Source of the DNA: Amycolatopsis sp. DSM 110486
GTDB lineage: Bacteria > Actinomycetota > Actinomycetes > Mycobacteriales > Pseudonocardiaceae
Direction of reading: 5' to 3'
Assembly (NCBI RefSeq): GCF_019468465.1
Contig: NZ_CP080519.1
Coordinates: 5,288,001 to 5,352,000, forward strand
DNA length: 64,000 nucleotides
In this document: positions 52,340 through 61,667 of the stretch, piece by piece
Layout of the letters: each line of letters starts with the position of its first letter
Numbering within the stretch: the first letter of the stretch is position 1
Notes under the pieces: model-generated
What the model was told of the DNA's origin: nothing
The model's database searches: none
Seen by the model: the letters and a program-made list of their open reading frames with translations, nothing else
Translations under genes and position numbers: made by a program

Positions 52340-52518
52340 CGTGACCACACCGTTCTCAAAGATCACCAACCGCAGCGGCACCGTCGCGCTGCGCCGAAGC
52401 AAGATCAGCGTGCATGAGCAGGGCACTGGCCATTCACGTCCGGTTCACGACCCGTCTGTGTCCTTCGTGGACTGTTCGCTCGGCATTCCCACACCCCGGG
52501 TATCAAAGGACTGGACAA

Positions 52519-53649
52519 GTGAAAAGACGTTTCGCTGCCCTGGCCGCGGTCGCAGCCGCCGGCACGCTCCTGCTCACCGCCTGCGGGGGTGGCGCGTCGG
52601 GCTCGGAGCAGAGCTCGGGCGTCGCCACCGCCAAGTCCGCCGCCGACCTCGGTGGTATGGACAAGCTCGTCGAGGCGGCCAAGAAGGAGGGCGAGCTCAA
52701 CGTGATCGCCCTGCCGCACGACTGGGCCAACTACGGCGAGATCCTCGACGCCTTCAAGAAGAAGTACGGCCTGAAGGTCACCGAGGCCAACCCCGAGGGC
52801 TCGAGCCAGGACGAGATCAACGCCGTCAAGCAGCTCAAGGGCCAGGACCGCGCGCCCGACGTGGTCGACCTCGGCAGCGCGTTCGCCCTCTCGGCCGCGT
52901 CCGACGGCCTGCTGGCGCCCTACAAGGTCACCACGTTCGACGACATCCCGGCGGGCCAGAAGGCCGACGACGGCTCCTGGTTCTTCGACTACGGCGGCTT
53001 CATCTCCATCGGCTACGACGCCTCGAAGGTCACCGACCCGCCGAAGACGCTGGCCGACCTCAAGAAGCCCGAGTACAAGGGCAAGGTCGCGCTGAACGGC
53101 GACCCGACGAAGGCGGGCGCGGCGTTCGCCGGCGTCTACGCCGCGGCCCTGGCCAACGGCGGTTCGTTCGCCGACATCAAGCCGGGCGTGCAGTTCTTCG
53201 CCGACCTCAAGAAGTCCGGCAACTTCATCCCGGTGCAGTCGAGCGCGGCCACCATCGAGAGCGGCCAGACCCCGATCACGCTCGACTGGGACTACCTGCA
53301 GGCCGGTTACGCCGCGAAGCTCAAGGGCAAGGTCGACTGGAAGGTCACCGTCCCGAGCGACGGCATCTACTCCAACTTCTACGCCCAGGGCATCAGCAAG
53401 ACCGCCCCGCACCCTGCCGCCGCGCGGCTGTGGGAGGAGTTCCTCTACTCCGACGAGGGCCAGAACCTGTTCCTGAAGGGCCTTTCGCGCCCGGCGCGCC
53501 TGCCGAAGATGGAAGCGGCCGGCACCGCCGACAAGACCGCGCTGGCCGCCCTGCCGAAGGTGGAGGGCGACGTCAAGTTCCCCACCGACGCGCAGGTCAA
53601 CGACGCCAAGAAGGTCCTGGCCGACGAGTGGGCCAAGGCGCTCGGCTGA
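52519..53649 (+). CDS. ABC transporter substrate-binding lipoprotein (iron/spermidine-type)
   Basis: A 376-residue lipoprotein: signal peptide with lipobox LLLTACGGG, lipid-modified Cys22. The periplasmic-binding fold has VVDLGSAFALSAASDGLLAP, FDYGGFISIGYDASKV and ITLDWDYLQAGYAA, the type 2 family of POTD/FbpA-like binders. GTG 52519 lies 8 bp after AAAGGA. First gene of a four-gene importer with overlapping or touching neighbours. Polyamine, thiamine or ferric-complex substrate; not decidable here. Confidence 0.9.
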   Translation: MKRRFAALAAVAAAGTLLLTACGGGASGSEQSSGVATAKSAADLGGMDKLVEAAKKEGELNVIALPHDWANYGEILDAFKKKYGLKVTEANPEGSSQDEINAVKQLKGQDRAPDVVDLGSAFALSAASDGLLAPYKVTTFDDIPAGQKADDGSWFFDYGGFISIGYDASKVTDPPKTLADLKKPEYKGKVALNGDPTKAGAAFAGVYAAALANGGSFADIKPGVQFFADLKKSGNFIPVQSSAATIESGQTPITLDWDYLQAGYAAKLKGKVDWKVTVPSDGIYSNFYAQGISKTAPHPAAARLWEEFLYSDEGQNLFLKGLSRPARLPKMEAAGTADKTALAALPKVEGDVKFPTDAQVNDAKKVLADEWAKALG

Positions 53650-53650
53650 C

Positions 53651-54586
53651 GTGACCGCCGAAACCGTCACCGCGGCGGCGGGAGTGGCCCCGGCCGCTCC
53701 CGCCGCCGCGCCCGTGCGCCCCGGGTCCGCGCGGCGCGTGCTCTCGTGGGTGGCGGGCCACCTCGGCCTGCTGCCGTTCCTGCTCTACACCGGCGTGTTC
53801 CTCGGCGCGCCGGTGGTGATGGTGGCCGTCGGCGCATTCCAGGACAACGACGGCGCCTTCACCACCGACAACCTCACCGCGGCGTTCGCCGACCAGTTCG
53901 GGCGCTCCTTCGCCACCAGCATCGAGCTCTCGGCGCTCACGGCCGCGGCCGGGGCGATCCTCGGCGCGATCCTGGCCAACGCGGTGCTCGGCTCGAAGCC
54001 CGACGGTCTGCTGCGCAAGGTCGTCTCCAGCGCCGCCGGCGTGCTCGCCAACTTCGGCGGCGTGCCGCTGGCGTTCGCGTTCATCGCGACGCTCGGCAGC
54101 ATCGGCATCGTCACGAAGGCGCTGGCGGGCCTGGGCTTCGACATCTACGCCGGCGGCTTCAACCTCTTCACGTTCACGGGCCTCGCGATCGTCTACGTGT
54201 ACTTCCAGATCCCGCTGATGGTGATCGTCTTCACCCCGGCGCTGGAGGGCATGCGCGAGCAGTGGCGCGAAGCCGCGGCGAACCTCGGGGCCACGCGGGC
54301 GCAGTACTTCCGGCTGATCGCGGTGCCGGTGCTGCTGCCGCCGTTCCTCGCCTCGACGCTGCTGCTGTTCGCCAACGCGTTTTCCGCCTACGCCACGGCC
54401 TACGCGCTGACCACCGGCGTCGTTCCGCTCGTGCCGATCCAGATCGGCTCGCTGGTGAGCGGCAACGTCGTGGCCGACCAGCAGAACCTCGGCAAGGCGC
54501 TGGGGCTCGGCATGGTCGTGGTGGTCGCACTGGTGATGGCGATCTACGCGTACCTGCAGAAGCGCGCTTCGAGGTGGCTGTCGTGA
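53651..54586 (+). CDS. ABC transporter permease (first)
   Basis: A 311-residue inner-membrane permease with six helices and the EAA loop EGMREQWREAAANLGATRAQ. The family is BPD transporter type 1, PotB/CysT-like. Starts at GTG 1 bp after the binding-protein stop; its own stop overlaps the second permease (GTGA). It pairs with the second permease to form the pore. Confidence 0.92.
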   Translation: MTAETVTAAAGVAPAAPAAAPVRPGSARRVLSWVAGHLGLLPFLLYTGVFLGAPVVMVAVGAFQDNDGAFTTDNLTAAFADQFGRSFATSIELSALTAAAGAILGAILANAVLGSKPDGLLRKVVSSAAGVLANFGGVPLAFAFIATLGSIGIVTKALAGLGFDIYAGGFNLFTFTGLAIVYVYFQIPLMVIVFTPALEGMREQWREAAANLGATRAQYFRLIAVPVLLPPFLASTLLLFANAFSAYATAYALTTGVVPLVPIQIGSLVSGNVVADQQNLGKALGLGMVVVVALVMAIYAYLQKRASRWLS

Positions 54587-55353
54587 AGAACAAAGCGCTG
54601 CGCTGGACGGTGCTCGCGCTGTTCGGCCTGTACTTCCTCGTGCCGATGGGCGCGTCGGTGGAGTTCAGTCTCCGCGACGTGAACAACACGCACAGCTTCT
54701 CCTCGTGGGGCAAGATCCTCGACGAGCCGGACCTGCTGCCCACGCTCGGCACGTCGCTGTGGGTCGCGGCCGGCACGGTGGCGCTCACGCTGCTGCTGAT
54801 GGTGCCCACGGTGAGCTGGGTGCACCTGCGCAAGCCGAAGCTGCGCCGCCTCATCGAGGGTGTGAGCCTGCTGCCGCTGGTCATTCCGCCGATCGTGCTG
54901 GTCAACGGCGTGCTCGTGGTGTTTCGCGACGCGCCGGAGGTGATCAACGGGACGCCCGTGATCCTCGTGCTGGAGTACGTGATCCTCGCGCTGCCCTTCA
55001 CCTACCGCACGCTCGACGCGGGCCTGGCGGCGATCTCGCTGCCGACACTGGTGGAAGCCGCGCGCAGCCTCGGCGCGTCGTGGCCGACGGTGCTGCTGCG
55101 GGTGATCGTGCCCAACATCCGCTCGGCCGTGTTCGGCGCCGCGTTCCTCAACCTGGCGCTGGTGCTGGGCGAGTACACGCTGGCGAGCATCCTGCTGATG
55201 GACACTTTTCCCGTGTGGACGGTCAGCACCGGGCAGTCGGAGGCGGGCGTGTCCGTCGCCGTTTCCCTGCTGTCCCTGCTGGTCGCGTTCCTGCTCCTGT
55301 TCGTCCTGTCCCTTGTGGCCGGTCGCCGCAAGGCTTCGCGAGGTGTGGCGTGA
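54583..55353 (+). CDS. ABC transporter permease (second)
   Basis: A 256-residue PotC-like permease: WTVLALFGLYFLVPMGASVE in helix 1 and the EAA loop LPTLVEAARSLGASWPTVLL. Start at GTG 54583 overlaps the previous stop; the ATPase start overlaps its stop, so all three are translationally coupled. Confidence 0.92.
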   Translation: MKNKALRWTVLALFGLYFLVPMGASVEFSLRDVNNTHSFSSWGKILDEPDLLPTLGTSLWVAAGTVALTLLLMVPTVSWVHLRKPKLRRLIEGVSLLPLVIPPIVLVNGVLVVFRDAPEVINGTPVILVLEYVILALPFTYRTLDAGLAAISLPTLVEAARSLGASWPTVLLRVIVPNIRSAVFGAAFLNLALVLGEYTLASILLMDTFPVWTVSTGQSEAGVSVAVSLLSLLVAFLLLFVLSLVAGRRKASRGVA

Positions 55354-56426
55354 AAACTGTGCTGGAGACTCCGCAGACAAAGACCGGTGCGTCCGTCGAG
55401 TTCCGCGGCCTGCGCCGCGAGTTCGGCGAGGTCCGGGCGCTCGACGGGCTGGACCTGACGATCTCGCCGGGCGAGCTCGTCGCGCTGCTCGGCCCCTCGG
55501 GCTGCGGCAAGACGACGGCGTTGCGCGTGCTCGCGGGCCTGGAGGCGGTGGACGCCGGCGAGGTGCTGGTGGACGGCACCGACGTGGTCGGCGTGCCGGC
55601 CAACAAGCGCGACATGGGCATGGTGTTCCAGGCCTACAGCTTGTTCCCGAACCTGACGGTGCGCGACAACGTGGCGTTCGGCCTGCGGCTGCGCGGCGTC
55701 GCCACGGCGGCGCGGCAGAAGCGGGCGCAGGAGCTGCTGGAGCTCGTGGGGCTGTCGGCGCAGGAGAAGCGTTACCCACACCAGTTGTCGGGCGGCCAGC
55801 AGCAGCGCGTGGCGCTGGCCCGCGCGCTGGCGATCGAGCCGCGCGTGCTGCTGCTCGACGAACCCCTGTCGGCGCTGGACGCCCTCGTGCGCACGCAGCT
55901 GCGCGACGAGATCCGCCGGCTGCAGCTGCGCGTGGGCATCACGACGCTGTTCGTGACGCACGACCAGGAGGAGGCGCTGTCGATCGCCGACCGCGTCGGC
56001 GTGATGCGGTCGGGGCGCCTCGAACAGTGCGACAGCCCGGCCGAGCTCTACGCAAGGCCCGCGACGGCGTTCGTCGCGGAGTTCGTGGGCACGATGAACC
56101 GCCTCCCGGGCGTGGTCGCGGTCGGCGGCGCGTCCGTCGACGTGGTGGGGGAGCGGCTCGTGCTGGCCGAACCGGGCCGGTGCACCGACGGCGACGCCGT
56201 GACGGTGCTGGTGCGCCCGGAGGCGGTCACGCTCGTGGCCGCTTCGGACGGGCGTGCGGTGGTGACGGACCACAGCTTCCGCGGCGCGGTCACCCGCGTC
56301 ACCGCGCTGCTGTCCGACGGCACGTCGGTGCTGGCCGACCTCCCGAGCGTTTCGGCGGCGGAACTGCTGCCGGGCACCGGGGTCACGGTGTCGTTCGGGA
56401 CGCAGCCGGTCCTGCTGGCGAGCTGA
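55350..56426 (+). CDS. ABC transporter ATP-binding protein (PotA/FbpC-like)
   Basis: A 358-residue ATPase: Walker A GPSGCGKTTALR, Q-loop MVFQAYSLFPNLTVRDNV, signature LSGGQQQRVALARALA, Walker B VLLLDEPLSALD and switch His VTHDQEEALS. A C-terminal TOBE-type domain (about 240-358, GDAVTVLVRPEAVTLV) is present, as in sugar, polyamine and iron importers. It energises the two permeases. A strong hairpin follows. Confidence 0.95.
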   Translation: MKTVLETPQTKTGASVEFRGLRREFGEVRALDGLDLTISPGELVALLGPSGCGKTTALRVLAGLEAVDAGEVLVDGTDVVGVPANKRDMGMVFQAYSLFPNLTVRDNVAFGLRLRGVATAARQKRAQELLELVGLSAQEKRYPHQLSGGQQQRVALARALAIEPRVLLLDEPLSALDALVRTQLRDEIRRLQLRVGITTLFVTHDQEEALSIADRVGVMRSGRLEQCDSPAELYARPATAFVAEFVGTMNRLPGVVAVGGASVDVVGERLVLAEPGRCTDGDAVTVLVRPEAVTLVAASDGRAVVTDHSFRGAVTRVTALLSDGTSVLADLPSVSAAELLPGTGVTVSFGTQPVLLAS

Positions 56427-56429
56427 CGC

Positions 56430-56472
56430 CGTTCCCGCCGCCGGAGGGTGTTCGCCTCCGGCGGCGGGAACG
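56430..56472. terminator. Hairpin terminator between ABC operon and SnoaL gene
   Basis: CGTTCCCGCCGCCGGAGG (56430-56447) pairs perfectly with CCTCCGGCGGCGGGAACG (56455-56472), 7-base loop; bidirectional between convergent genes. Confidence 0.85.
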
Positions 56473-56475
56473 ACG

Positions 56476-56874
56476 TCAGGCGGCGACCTGCTGCAGCAGG
56501 TCGTGGAAGTCGAGCATCGGCCACAGCTCGGCGATGCGGCCCTCGCGCAGGCCGAACACGACGGTGGCGCGCATGCGGATCGCCTTGCCGGTGGCCGGAC
56601 TGCCGAGGAAATCGCCGTCGTGGGTGCCGGTCATCGTCCAGCGGACGGCGGCTTTGTCGCCGTCCACCAGGATGTCGTCCACGTGCAGCACGGCGTCGGA
56701 GAACGACGCGTGCACGATCTCGCCGGCACCGATCACGGCCTCGCGGGCCGACTCGTCGGACGGGCCGTGGTTCACGGCGTCGGGGGTGAGCAGTTCGTCG
56801 ATCAGGTCGAAGTTGCGGCCGTTGAACAGTTCGGCGTAGAACCGTTCGACGGTCTCTCGGGTGGTGGTGGCCAC
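56476..56874 (-). CDS. SnoaL-like ester cyclase-family protein
   Basis: A 132-residue SnoaL-fold protein: RETVERFYAELFNGRNFDLI, ELLTPDAVNHGPSDESAREA and VRWTMTGTHDGDFLGSPATG, with the closing RIAELWPMLDFHDLLQQ. SnoaL proteins cyclise polyketide esters or bind related ligands; most stand-alone members are unassigned. GTG 56874 follows GAGAGGGGA. Divergent from a sigma factor gene that itself carries a SnoaL-type C-terminal domain. Confidence 0.85.
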   Translation of the reverse strand: MATTTRETVERFYAELFNGRNFDLIDELLTPDAVNHGPSDESAREAVIGAGEIVHASFSDAVLHVDDILVDGDKAAVRWTMTGTHDGDFLGSPATGKAIRMRATVVFGLREGRIAELWPMLDFHDLLQQVAA

Positions 56875-56952
56875 GGGGGTCCCCTCTCTACTGTGGTGGT
56901 GGTTGCGGTCTTCGTGCGGTGGCGCAGTGAGGACTGAACAGGGGAGCGCCTT

Positions 56953-57830
56953 GTGACAACCGACTTCTTCACCGACGAACGCGGCCGGCTTTTCGGCCTG
57001 GCCTATCGCCTGCTCGGCTCTGTCGACGACGCCGAGGACGCGGTGCAGGACGCCTACCTGCGCTGGCGCCGTTGTCGACCCTGGCGAGCTCACCGCGCCC
57101 GGAGCGTGGCTCACGAAGGCCGTGACGAACCTCTGCCTCACCCGGCTCACGTCCGCGCCCGCTCGCCGTGAGTCGACGGCGGGCGACGCGCTGCCGGAAC
57201 CCGTCCTCACCGGCGGCGGTGCCTTGGGCCCGCTGGAGACCGTGGAGCGGCGCGAGTCGGTGTCGTTCGCGATGCTCGTGCTGATGCGGTCGCTGACACC
57301 GGTAGAGCGCGCGGTCTTCGTTCTGCGCTCGGCATTCGACTACCCGTACCCGGAGCTCGCCGCGCTGCTGGAGCTCACCGAGGCCAACGCCCGCCAGCTC
57401 TACAGCCGCGCCCGCCGCCGCGTCGACACCGGCGAGACCCGCTTCCCGACGTCCGACGACGGCTCGATGCGGCTCACCGAGAGCTTCATGACGGCCGTGC
57501 GCTCGGGCCGGCTGGAACTGCTCGAGGACCTGCTCGTCGCCGACATCGCCACCTGGATGGACCTCGGCGACGGCGAACGCGTGCACGTCCGCGGCCGCGC
57601 AGCCGTCCGCCGCAACGCCGCCGCCACCCTCGCCCGCTTCGCCACGGTGTCCGACTTCCTGCTCATGGAGGTCAACGGCGGCCCGGGCATCCTCTTCCTC
57701 CAGGACGGCGAGATCGTGGGCCTCACCGTGGTGGAAACGCGGGACGGGCGGATCTCGGCTCTGCGCACGGTCGCGGATCCGGATCGGTCGGGGTATTTGC
57801 GGCACAGTTCGCGGCACTGCTCTCCGCTGA
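56953..57830 (+). pseudogene. Frameshifted SigJ-like ECF RNA polymerase sigma factor
   Basis: GTG 56953 (after GGGGAG) opens MTTDFFTDERGRLFGLAYRL, the sigma-2 region, up to VQDAYLRWRR. Near 57072 the match jumps one frame to VVDPGELTAPGAWLTKAVTN, the sigma-4 HTH (LTPVERAVFVLRSAFDYPYP, ELAALLELTEANARQLYSRA) and a SnoaL-like C-terminal domain. The second frame has no natural stop before 58348, so the 3' end is also damaged or the end lies near 57830. It is a pseudogene or a sequencing error at one base. Confidence 0.7.
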
Positions 57831-57877
57831 GTGACCGGGGAGCGCGAAAACGGCCGTGGCCTCGGGCCGGCGGCGCC

Positions 57878-57883
57878 TACGCT
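57878..57883 (+). promoter_or_regulatory. -10 box for a leaderless transcript
   Basis: TACGCT lies 7 bases before the ATG at 57891; the same layout appears before the gene at 58359. Confidence 0.4.
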
Positions 57884-57890
57884 CGGTGGG

Positions 57891-58214
57891 ATGAACGAGT
57901 CCTTCTTCCGGCACCTGGTCATCGCCGTCGGGGACCTGGCGCAGCCGGCCGCGGCGCAGATCGCGTTGCTCGAGAAGCAGGGACTGCGCGACGCCGACGA
58001 GCTCGCGCTGGAGCTCGACGAGTACTTCGCGGCGCTGAAGGACATCCTGCCCGCCGACACCGTCGCGGTGCTGGCGGAGCTCGACGGCCTCCTCGAAGAG
58101 ATGAGCGGCCCGACGGGTCCGTGGTCGTTCGAGGCTCTGGCGACCGCACCGGAGTGGGTTCGGGTCAGGGAGCTGGCCGCGCGGGCGTTCGCGTTGCTGG
58201 GCCGCCCGGCCTGA
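57891..58214 (+). CDS. Hypothetical small protein
   Basis: A 107-residue acidic helical protein: MNESFFRHLVIAVGDLAQPA, ELALELDEYFAALKDILPAD, EWVRVRELAARAFALLG. No motif recognised. Probably leaderless (see the -10 box at 57878). It lies before the response-regulator gene with 144 bp between. Confidence 0.55.
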   Translation: MNESFFRHLVIAVGDLAQPAAAQIALLEKQGLRDADELALELDEYFAALKDILPADTVAVLAELDGLLEEMSGPTGPWSFEALATAPEWVRVRELAARAFALLGRPA

Positions 58215-58345
58215 GCTGCCCGGCTGCGCTCCAGCGGCACGAACGGACCGTTCGCGCGGGCACTTCCGGCACCGATCCCCAGGTCCAGGCCCGGCTGGAG
58301 CAAGTCCAGCCCGCGCGAGCGTTCTCCCCGCCCGAGGCCACGCCG

Positions 58346-58351
58346 TAGGCT
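58346..58351 (+). promoter_or_regulatory. -10 box for the leaderless response-regulator fusion gene
   Basis: TAGGCT ends 7 bases before the GTG at 58359, so transcription probably begins at the start codon. Confidence 0.5.
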
Positions 58352-58358
58352 GTCGGGT

Positions 58359-60011
58359 GTGAGCCAGCCGATCCTGATGACCGTCGACGACGACCCCGCT
58401 GTTTCGCGGTCGGTCGCGCGTGACCTGCGTCGCCGCTACGGCAAGGACTACCGCGTGATCCGTGCGGACTCCGGGGCCGACGCCCTCGACGCCCTGCGCG
58501 AGATCAAGCTGCGCGGAGACGCCGTCGCGGCGATCCTCGCCGACTACCGCATGCCCCACATGGACGGGATCGCCTTCCTCGAGAAGGCGATGGACCTGTT
58601 CCCCAACGCCCGCCGCGCGCTGCTGACGGCCTACGCCGACACGGACGCGGCCATCCAGGCGATCAACGTGGTCGATGTCGACCACTACCTGCTCAAGCCG
58701 TGGGACCCGCCGGAGGAGAAGCTGTACCCGGTCATCGACTCCCTCGTGGAGACGTGGCTCGCGGTCGGCGACAAGTCCGTGGACGAGACGAAGCTGGTCG
58801 GCCACCGCTACTCGGCGCCGTCGTTCAAGGTGCGCGACTTCCTCGCGCGCAACGCCGTGCCGTACCGCTGGTACTCGGTGGACGAGGACGAAGGCGGGCG
58901 CATCTTGCAGGCCGCCGGCGCCGTGGAGACCGACATCCCGGTGGTCGTGACGTCCGACGGCACCGTGCTGAAGCAGCCCACTGGCAGCGAGATCGCCGTC
59001 GCGGTGGGCCTGTCCACGCGGCCGGCGCAGGAGTTCTACGACCTCGTGGTGATCGGCGGCGGCCCGGCCGGCCTCGGCGCGGCCGTGTACGGCGCGTCGG
59101 AAGGCCTGCGCACGGTGCTCGTCGAGCGCAAGGCCACGGGCGGCCAGGCGGGCACGAGCTCGCGCATCGAGAACTACCTCGGGTTCCCCGACGGCGTCTC
59201 CGGCGCGCAGCTCACCGACCGCGCCCGGCGCCAGGCGCAGAAGTTCGGCGCCGAGGTGCTCACCGCGCGCGACGTGGTGGGGCTGGAGGTGCGCGGGTCG
59301 AGCCGCGTGGTCACCTTCGGCGACGGCTCCGAGATCGCCGCCCACGCCGTGATCCTCGCCAGCGGCGTCACCTACCGCGCGCACGAGGCCGACGGCATCC
59401 GCAAGCTCACCGGCAGCGGCGTCTACTACGGCTCCGCCGCCACGGAAGCGCCCGAGTGCAAGGGCCAGCACGTCTACATCGTCGGCGGCGCGAACTCCGC
59501 GGGCCAGGCGGCGGTGTTCTTCGCACAGCACGCGAGCGAGGTGTCCCTGCTGGTGCGCGGCGACTCGCTGGAGAAGTCGATGTCGCACTACCTCATCGAG
59601 CAGATCGCGGGCATCGACAACATCACCGTCCGCACGGGCACCACCATCGTCCAGGCCCACGGCGCCGACCACCTCGAGGCCGTGACCCTGTGCCACGGCG
59701 ACACGACGGAGAAGGTCGAGACCGGGCACCTGTTCATCTTCATCGGCGCGGCGCCGCGCACCGACTGGCTGGGCGAGGTGATCCAGCGCGACCACCACGG
59801 GTTCGTCCAGACGGGGCCCGACCTGGTCGCCGAGGGCCGCAAGCCGGCCGGCTGGCCGCTCGACCGCGACCCGTACCACCTGGAGTCGTCCGTGCCCGGC
59901 GTGTTCGTGGCCGGCGACGTCCGGGCGCAGTCGGTGAAACGCGTGGCCTCCGCCGTCGGCGAGGGCGCCATGGCCGTCACCCTGGTCCACCGCTACCTGG
60001 AGGAACAGTGA
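58359..60011 (+). CDS. Response regulator fused to thioredoxin-reductase-like FAD oxidoreductase
   Basis: A 550-residue fusion. Residues 1-125 are a CheY-like receiver with acidic Asp10/Asp11, phospho-acceptor Asp62 (ILADYRMPHMDG), Thr90 and Lys113. Residues about 150-220 form a glutaredoxin-like fold, and 225-550 a TrxR-like two-dinucleotide-domain enzyme with VIGGGPAGLGAAVYG and VYIVGGANSAGQAAVF. The redox CATC of true thioredoxin reductases is replaced by GVYYGSAATEAPE, so it cannot act on thioredoxin in the usual way. The following kinase gene overlaps it by 4 bp. Confidence 0.88.
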   Translation: MSQPILMTVDDDPAVSRSVARDLRRRYGKDYRVIRADSGADALDALREIKLRGDAVAAILADYRMPHMDGIAFLEKAMDLFPNARRALLTAYADTDAAIQAINVVDVDHYLLKPWDPPEEKLYPVIDSLVETWLAVGDKSVDETKLVGHRYSAPSFKVRDFLARNAVPYRWYSVDEDEGGRILQAAGAVETDIPVVVTSDGTVLKQPTGSEIAVAVGLSTRPAQEFYDLVVIGGGPAGLGAAVYGASEGLRTVLVERKATGGQAGTSSRIENYLGFPDGVSGAQLTDRARRQAQKFGAEVLTARDVVGLEVRGSSRVVTFGDGSEIAAHAVILASGVTYRAHEADGIRKLTGSGVYYGSAATEAPECKGQHVYIVGGANSAGQAAVFFAQHASEVSLLVRGDSLEKSMSHYLIEQIAGIDNITVRTGTTIVQAHGADHLEAVTLCHGDTTEKVETGHLFIFIGAAPRTDWLGEVIQRDHHGFVQTGPDLVAEGRKPAGWPLDRDPYHLESSVPGVFVAGDVRAQSVKRVASAVGEGAMAVTLVHRYLEEQ

Positions 60012-61435
60012 AGGAGCCCGCACTGCCGCGCGAAGAACTCCGCGGCCTCTTCCTGTTCGAGCACCTCTCCGACGAGCAGCTGGACTGGATCGAACAGCAC
60101 GCCGTGCTGGAGCACTACGAGGGCGACACCGCAGTGCACCGCGAGGGCGATCCGGCCACCTGCTTCTACATCGTGCTCTCGGGCGCGCTGCGGATGTCGC
60201 GGCTGGTGAGCGGCGCCGACGTCGAGGTGAAGCGCTCCGACCAGCGCGGCTCCTACTTCGGCGCCACGCAGTTCTTCGTGCACCAGGACACCGAGCACAC
60301 CTACAGCGCCACCGTGCGGGCGGTCGGGGACCTGACGCTGCTCGCGCTGCCTTCGGCGGAGTTCGCGGTGGAGTTCCGCAAGTGGTTCCCGATGGCCGCG
60401 CACCTGCTGGAGGGCATGTACCTCGGCTGGCGCAACTCCGACACCGTGATCTCGTCGCGGCGCCGGCTGCTCGCGCTCGGCGAGCTCTCGGCCGGGCTCA
60501 CCCACGAGCTCAACAACCCGGCCGCGGCCGCGGTGCGCGCCACGGCGTCGCTGCGCGAGCGCGTGGCCGGGATGCGCCACAAGCTCGCGCTGCTGGCGAA
60601 GAAGGACATCGATCCGGACCTGCTGGAGCAGCTGCTCGACGTGCAGGAACAGCTGGTCAAGACGGTTGCCGACGCGCCGCGGCTCTCGGCGATGCAGCAG
60701 TCCGACCGCGAGGACGAGATCAGCGACTGGTTCGACGACCACGACATCGACCAGGGCTGGGACCTCGCCGCGATCTTCGTCGCGGCCGGGCTCAAGACCG
60801 AGAACCTCGACGGCGTCCTGGAATCCGTCGGCGAGGGCCTGCTCGACGGTGCCCTGCGCTGGCTCGCGTACGCGCTCGAGACCGAGATCCTCATGGGCGA
60901 GATCGAGGACTCGACCACGCGCATCTCGGTGCTCGTGGGCGCGGCCAAGCAGTACTCGCAGATGGACCGCGCGCCGCACCAGTGGATCGACGTCCACGAA
61001 GGACTCGACTCCACGCTGGTGATGCTGTCAGGCAAGATCGGCGACAAGATCCGGGTCGTCAAGGACTACGACCGCGGCATCGACCACATCCCGGCCTACG
61101 CGGCCGAGCTGAACCAGGTGTGGACCAACATCATCGACAACGCCGTCCAGGCCATGGGCGGCGAGGGCACGCTGACGCTGCGCACGTGGCAGGAGAGCAA
61201 GCAGGTGCGCGTCGAAATCGGCGACAGCGGCCCCGGCATCCCGGAAGAGGTGCGCCAGCGCATCTTCGAGCCGTTCTTCACCACCAAGGGCGTCGGCGAG
61301 GGCACGGGCCTCGGCCTCGACATCTCGTGGCGCATCATCGTGGAACGGCACTCGGGTGACATCAAGGTGACGTCCGTGCCGGGCGACACGCGGTTCGAGA
61401 TCTGTCTGCCGGTGGAGGAACAAGCCTCGCTCTGA
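60008..61435 (+). CDS. Sensor histidine kinase with cyclic-nucleotide-binding domain
   Basis: A 475-residue cytoplasmic kinase. An N-terminal cNMP-binding-like domain (about 15-140; [14 protein letters not shown]) precedes the H-box [20 protein letters not shown] with His166, a long helical linker, and the ATPase core with N-box [16 protein letters not shown]1 [10 protein letters not shown]-box FEPFFTTK and G2 [14 protein letters not shown] start in the GTGA overlap with the previous gene. It should phosphorylate the receiver of its partner, giving a redox- or nucleotide-linked two-component pair. Confidence 0.92.
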   Translation: MKEPALPREELRGLFLFEHLSDEQLDWIEQHAVLEHYEGDTAVHREGDPATCFYIVLSGALRMSRLVSGADVEVKRSDQRGSYFGATQFFVHQDTEHTYSATVRAVGDLTLLALPSAEFAVEFRKWFPMAAHLLEGMYLGWRNSDTVISSRRRLLALGELSAGLTHELNNPAAAAVRATASLRERVAGMRHKLALLAKKDIDPDLLEQLLDVQEQLVKTVADAPRLSAMQQSDREDEISDWFDDHDIDQGWDLAAIFVAAGLKTENLDGVLESVGEGLLDGALRWLAYALETEILMGEIEDSTTRISVLVGAAKQYSQMDRAPHQWIDVHEGLDSTLVMLSGKIGDKIRVVKDYDRGIDHIPAYAAELNQVWTNIIDNAVQAMGGEGTLTLRTWQESKQVRVEIGDSGPGIPEEVRQRIFEPFFTTKGVGEGTGLGLDISWRIIVERHSGDIKVTSVPGDTRFEICLPVEEQASL

Positions 61436-61448
61436 GCCGTTTGCGCTG

Positions 61449-61498
61449 ACCGCCCGCGCGCCGCTGCCGTGATCAACCGGCTGCGGTGCGCGGGCGGT
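61449..61498. terminator. Long hairpin terminator after the kinase gene
   Basis: A 16 bp stem with one G-U: ACCGCCCGCGCGCCGC (61449-61464) with GCGGTGCGCGGGCGGT (61483-61498). Confidence 0.75.
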
Positions 61499-61667
61499 TC
61501 GTCATTTCCCTTCCGTCACAAGGAAAAGCCGGGACTTCACCGGATCCCGATCGACCCCGTCCGTTCATTGATCGTTCACTTCGAACTCCTCGTGCCGCGC
61601 GTCAAACGAGTTGCGGGGGCTGAAGGATCCGAGGTGACGCGTCGCGGGACGTGCGGAAGGTGGGTTC

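Noticed and set aside
52405..53670. A 421-codon minus-strand frame over the substrate-binding protein
   Set aside because: The + strand has a lipobox, ribosome site and operon structure; the reverse frame is a GC shadow.
57723..60023. A 766-codon minus-strand frame over the response-regulator fusion
   Set aside because: No domain or start signal; the + strand gene carries receiver and FAD motifs.
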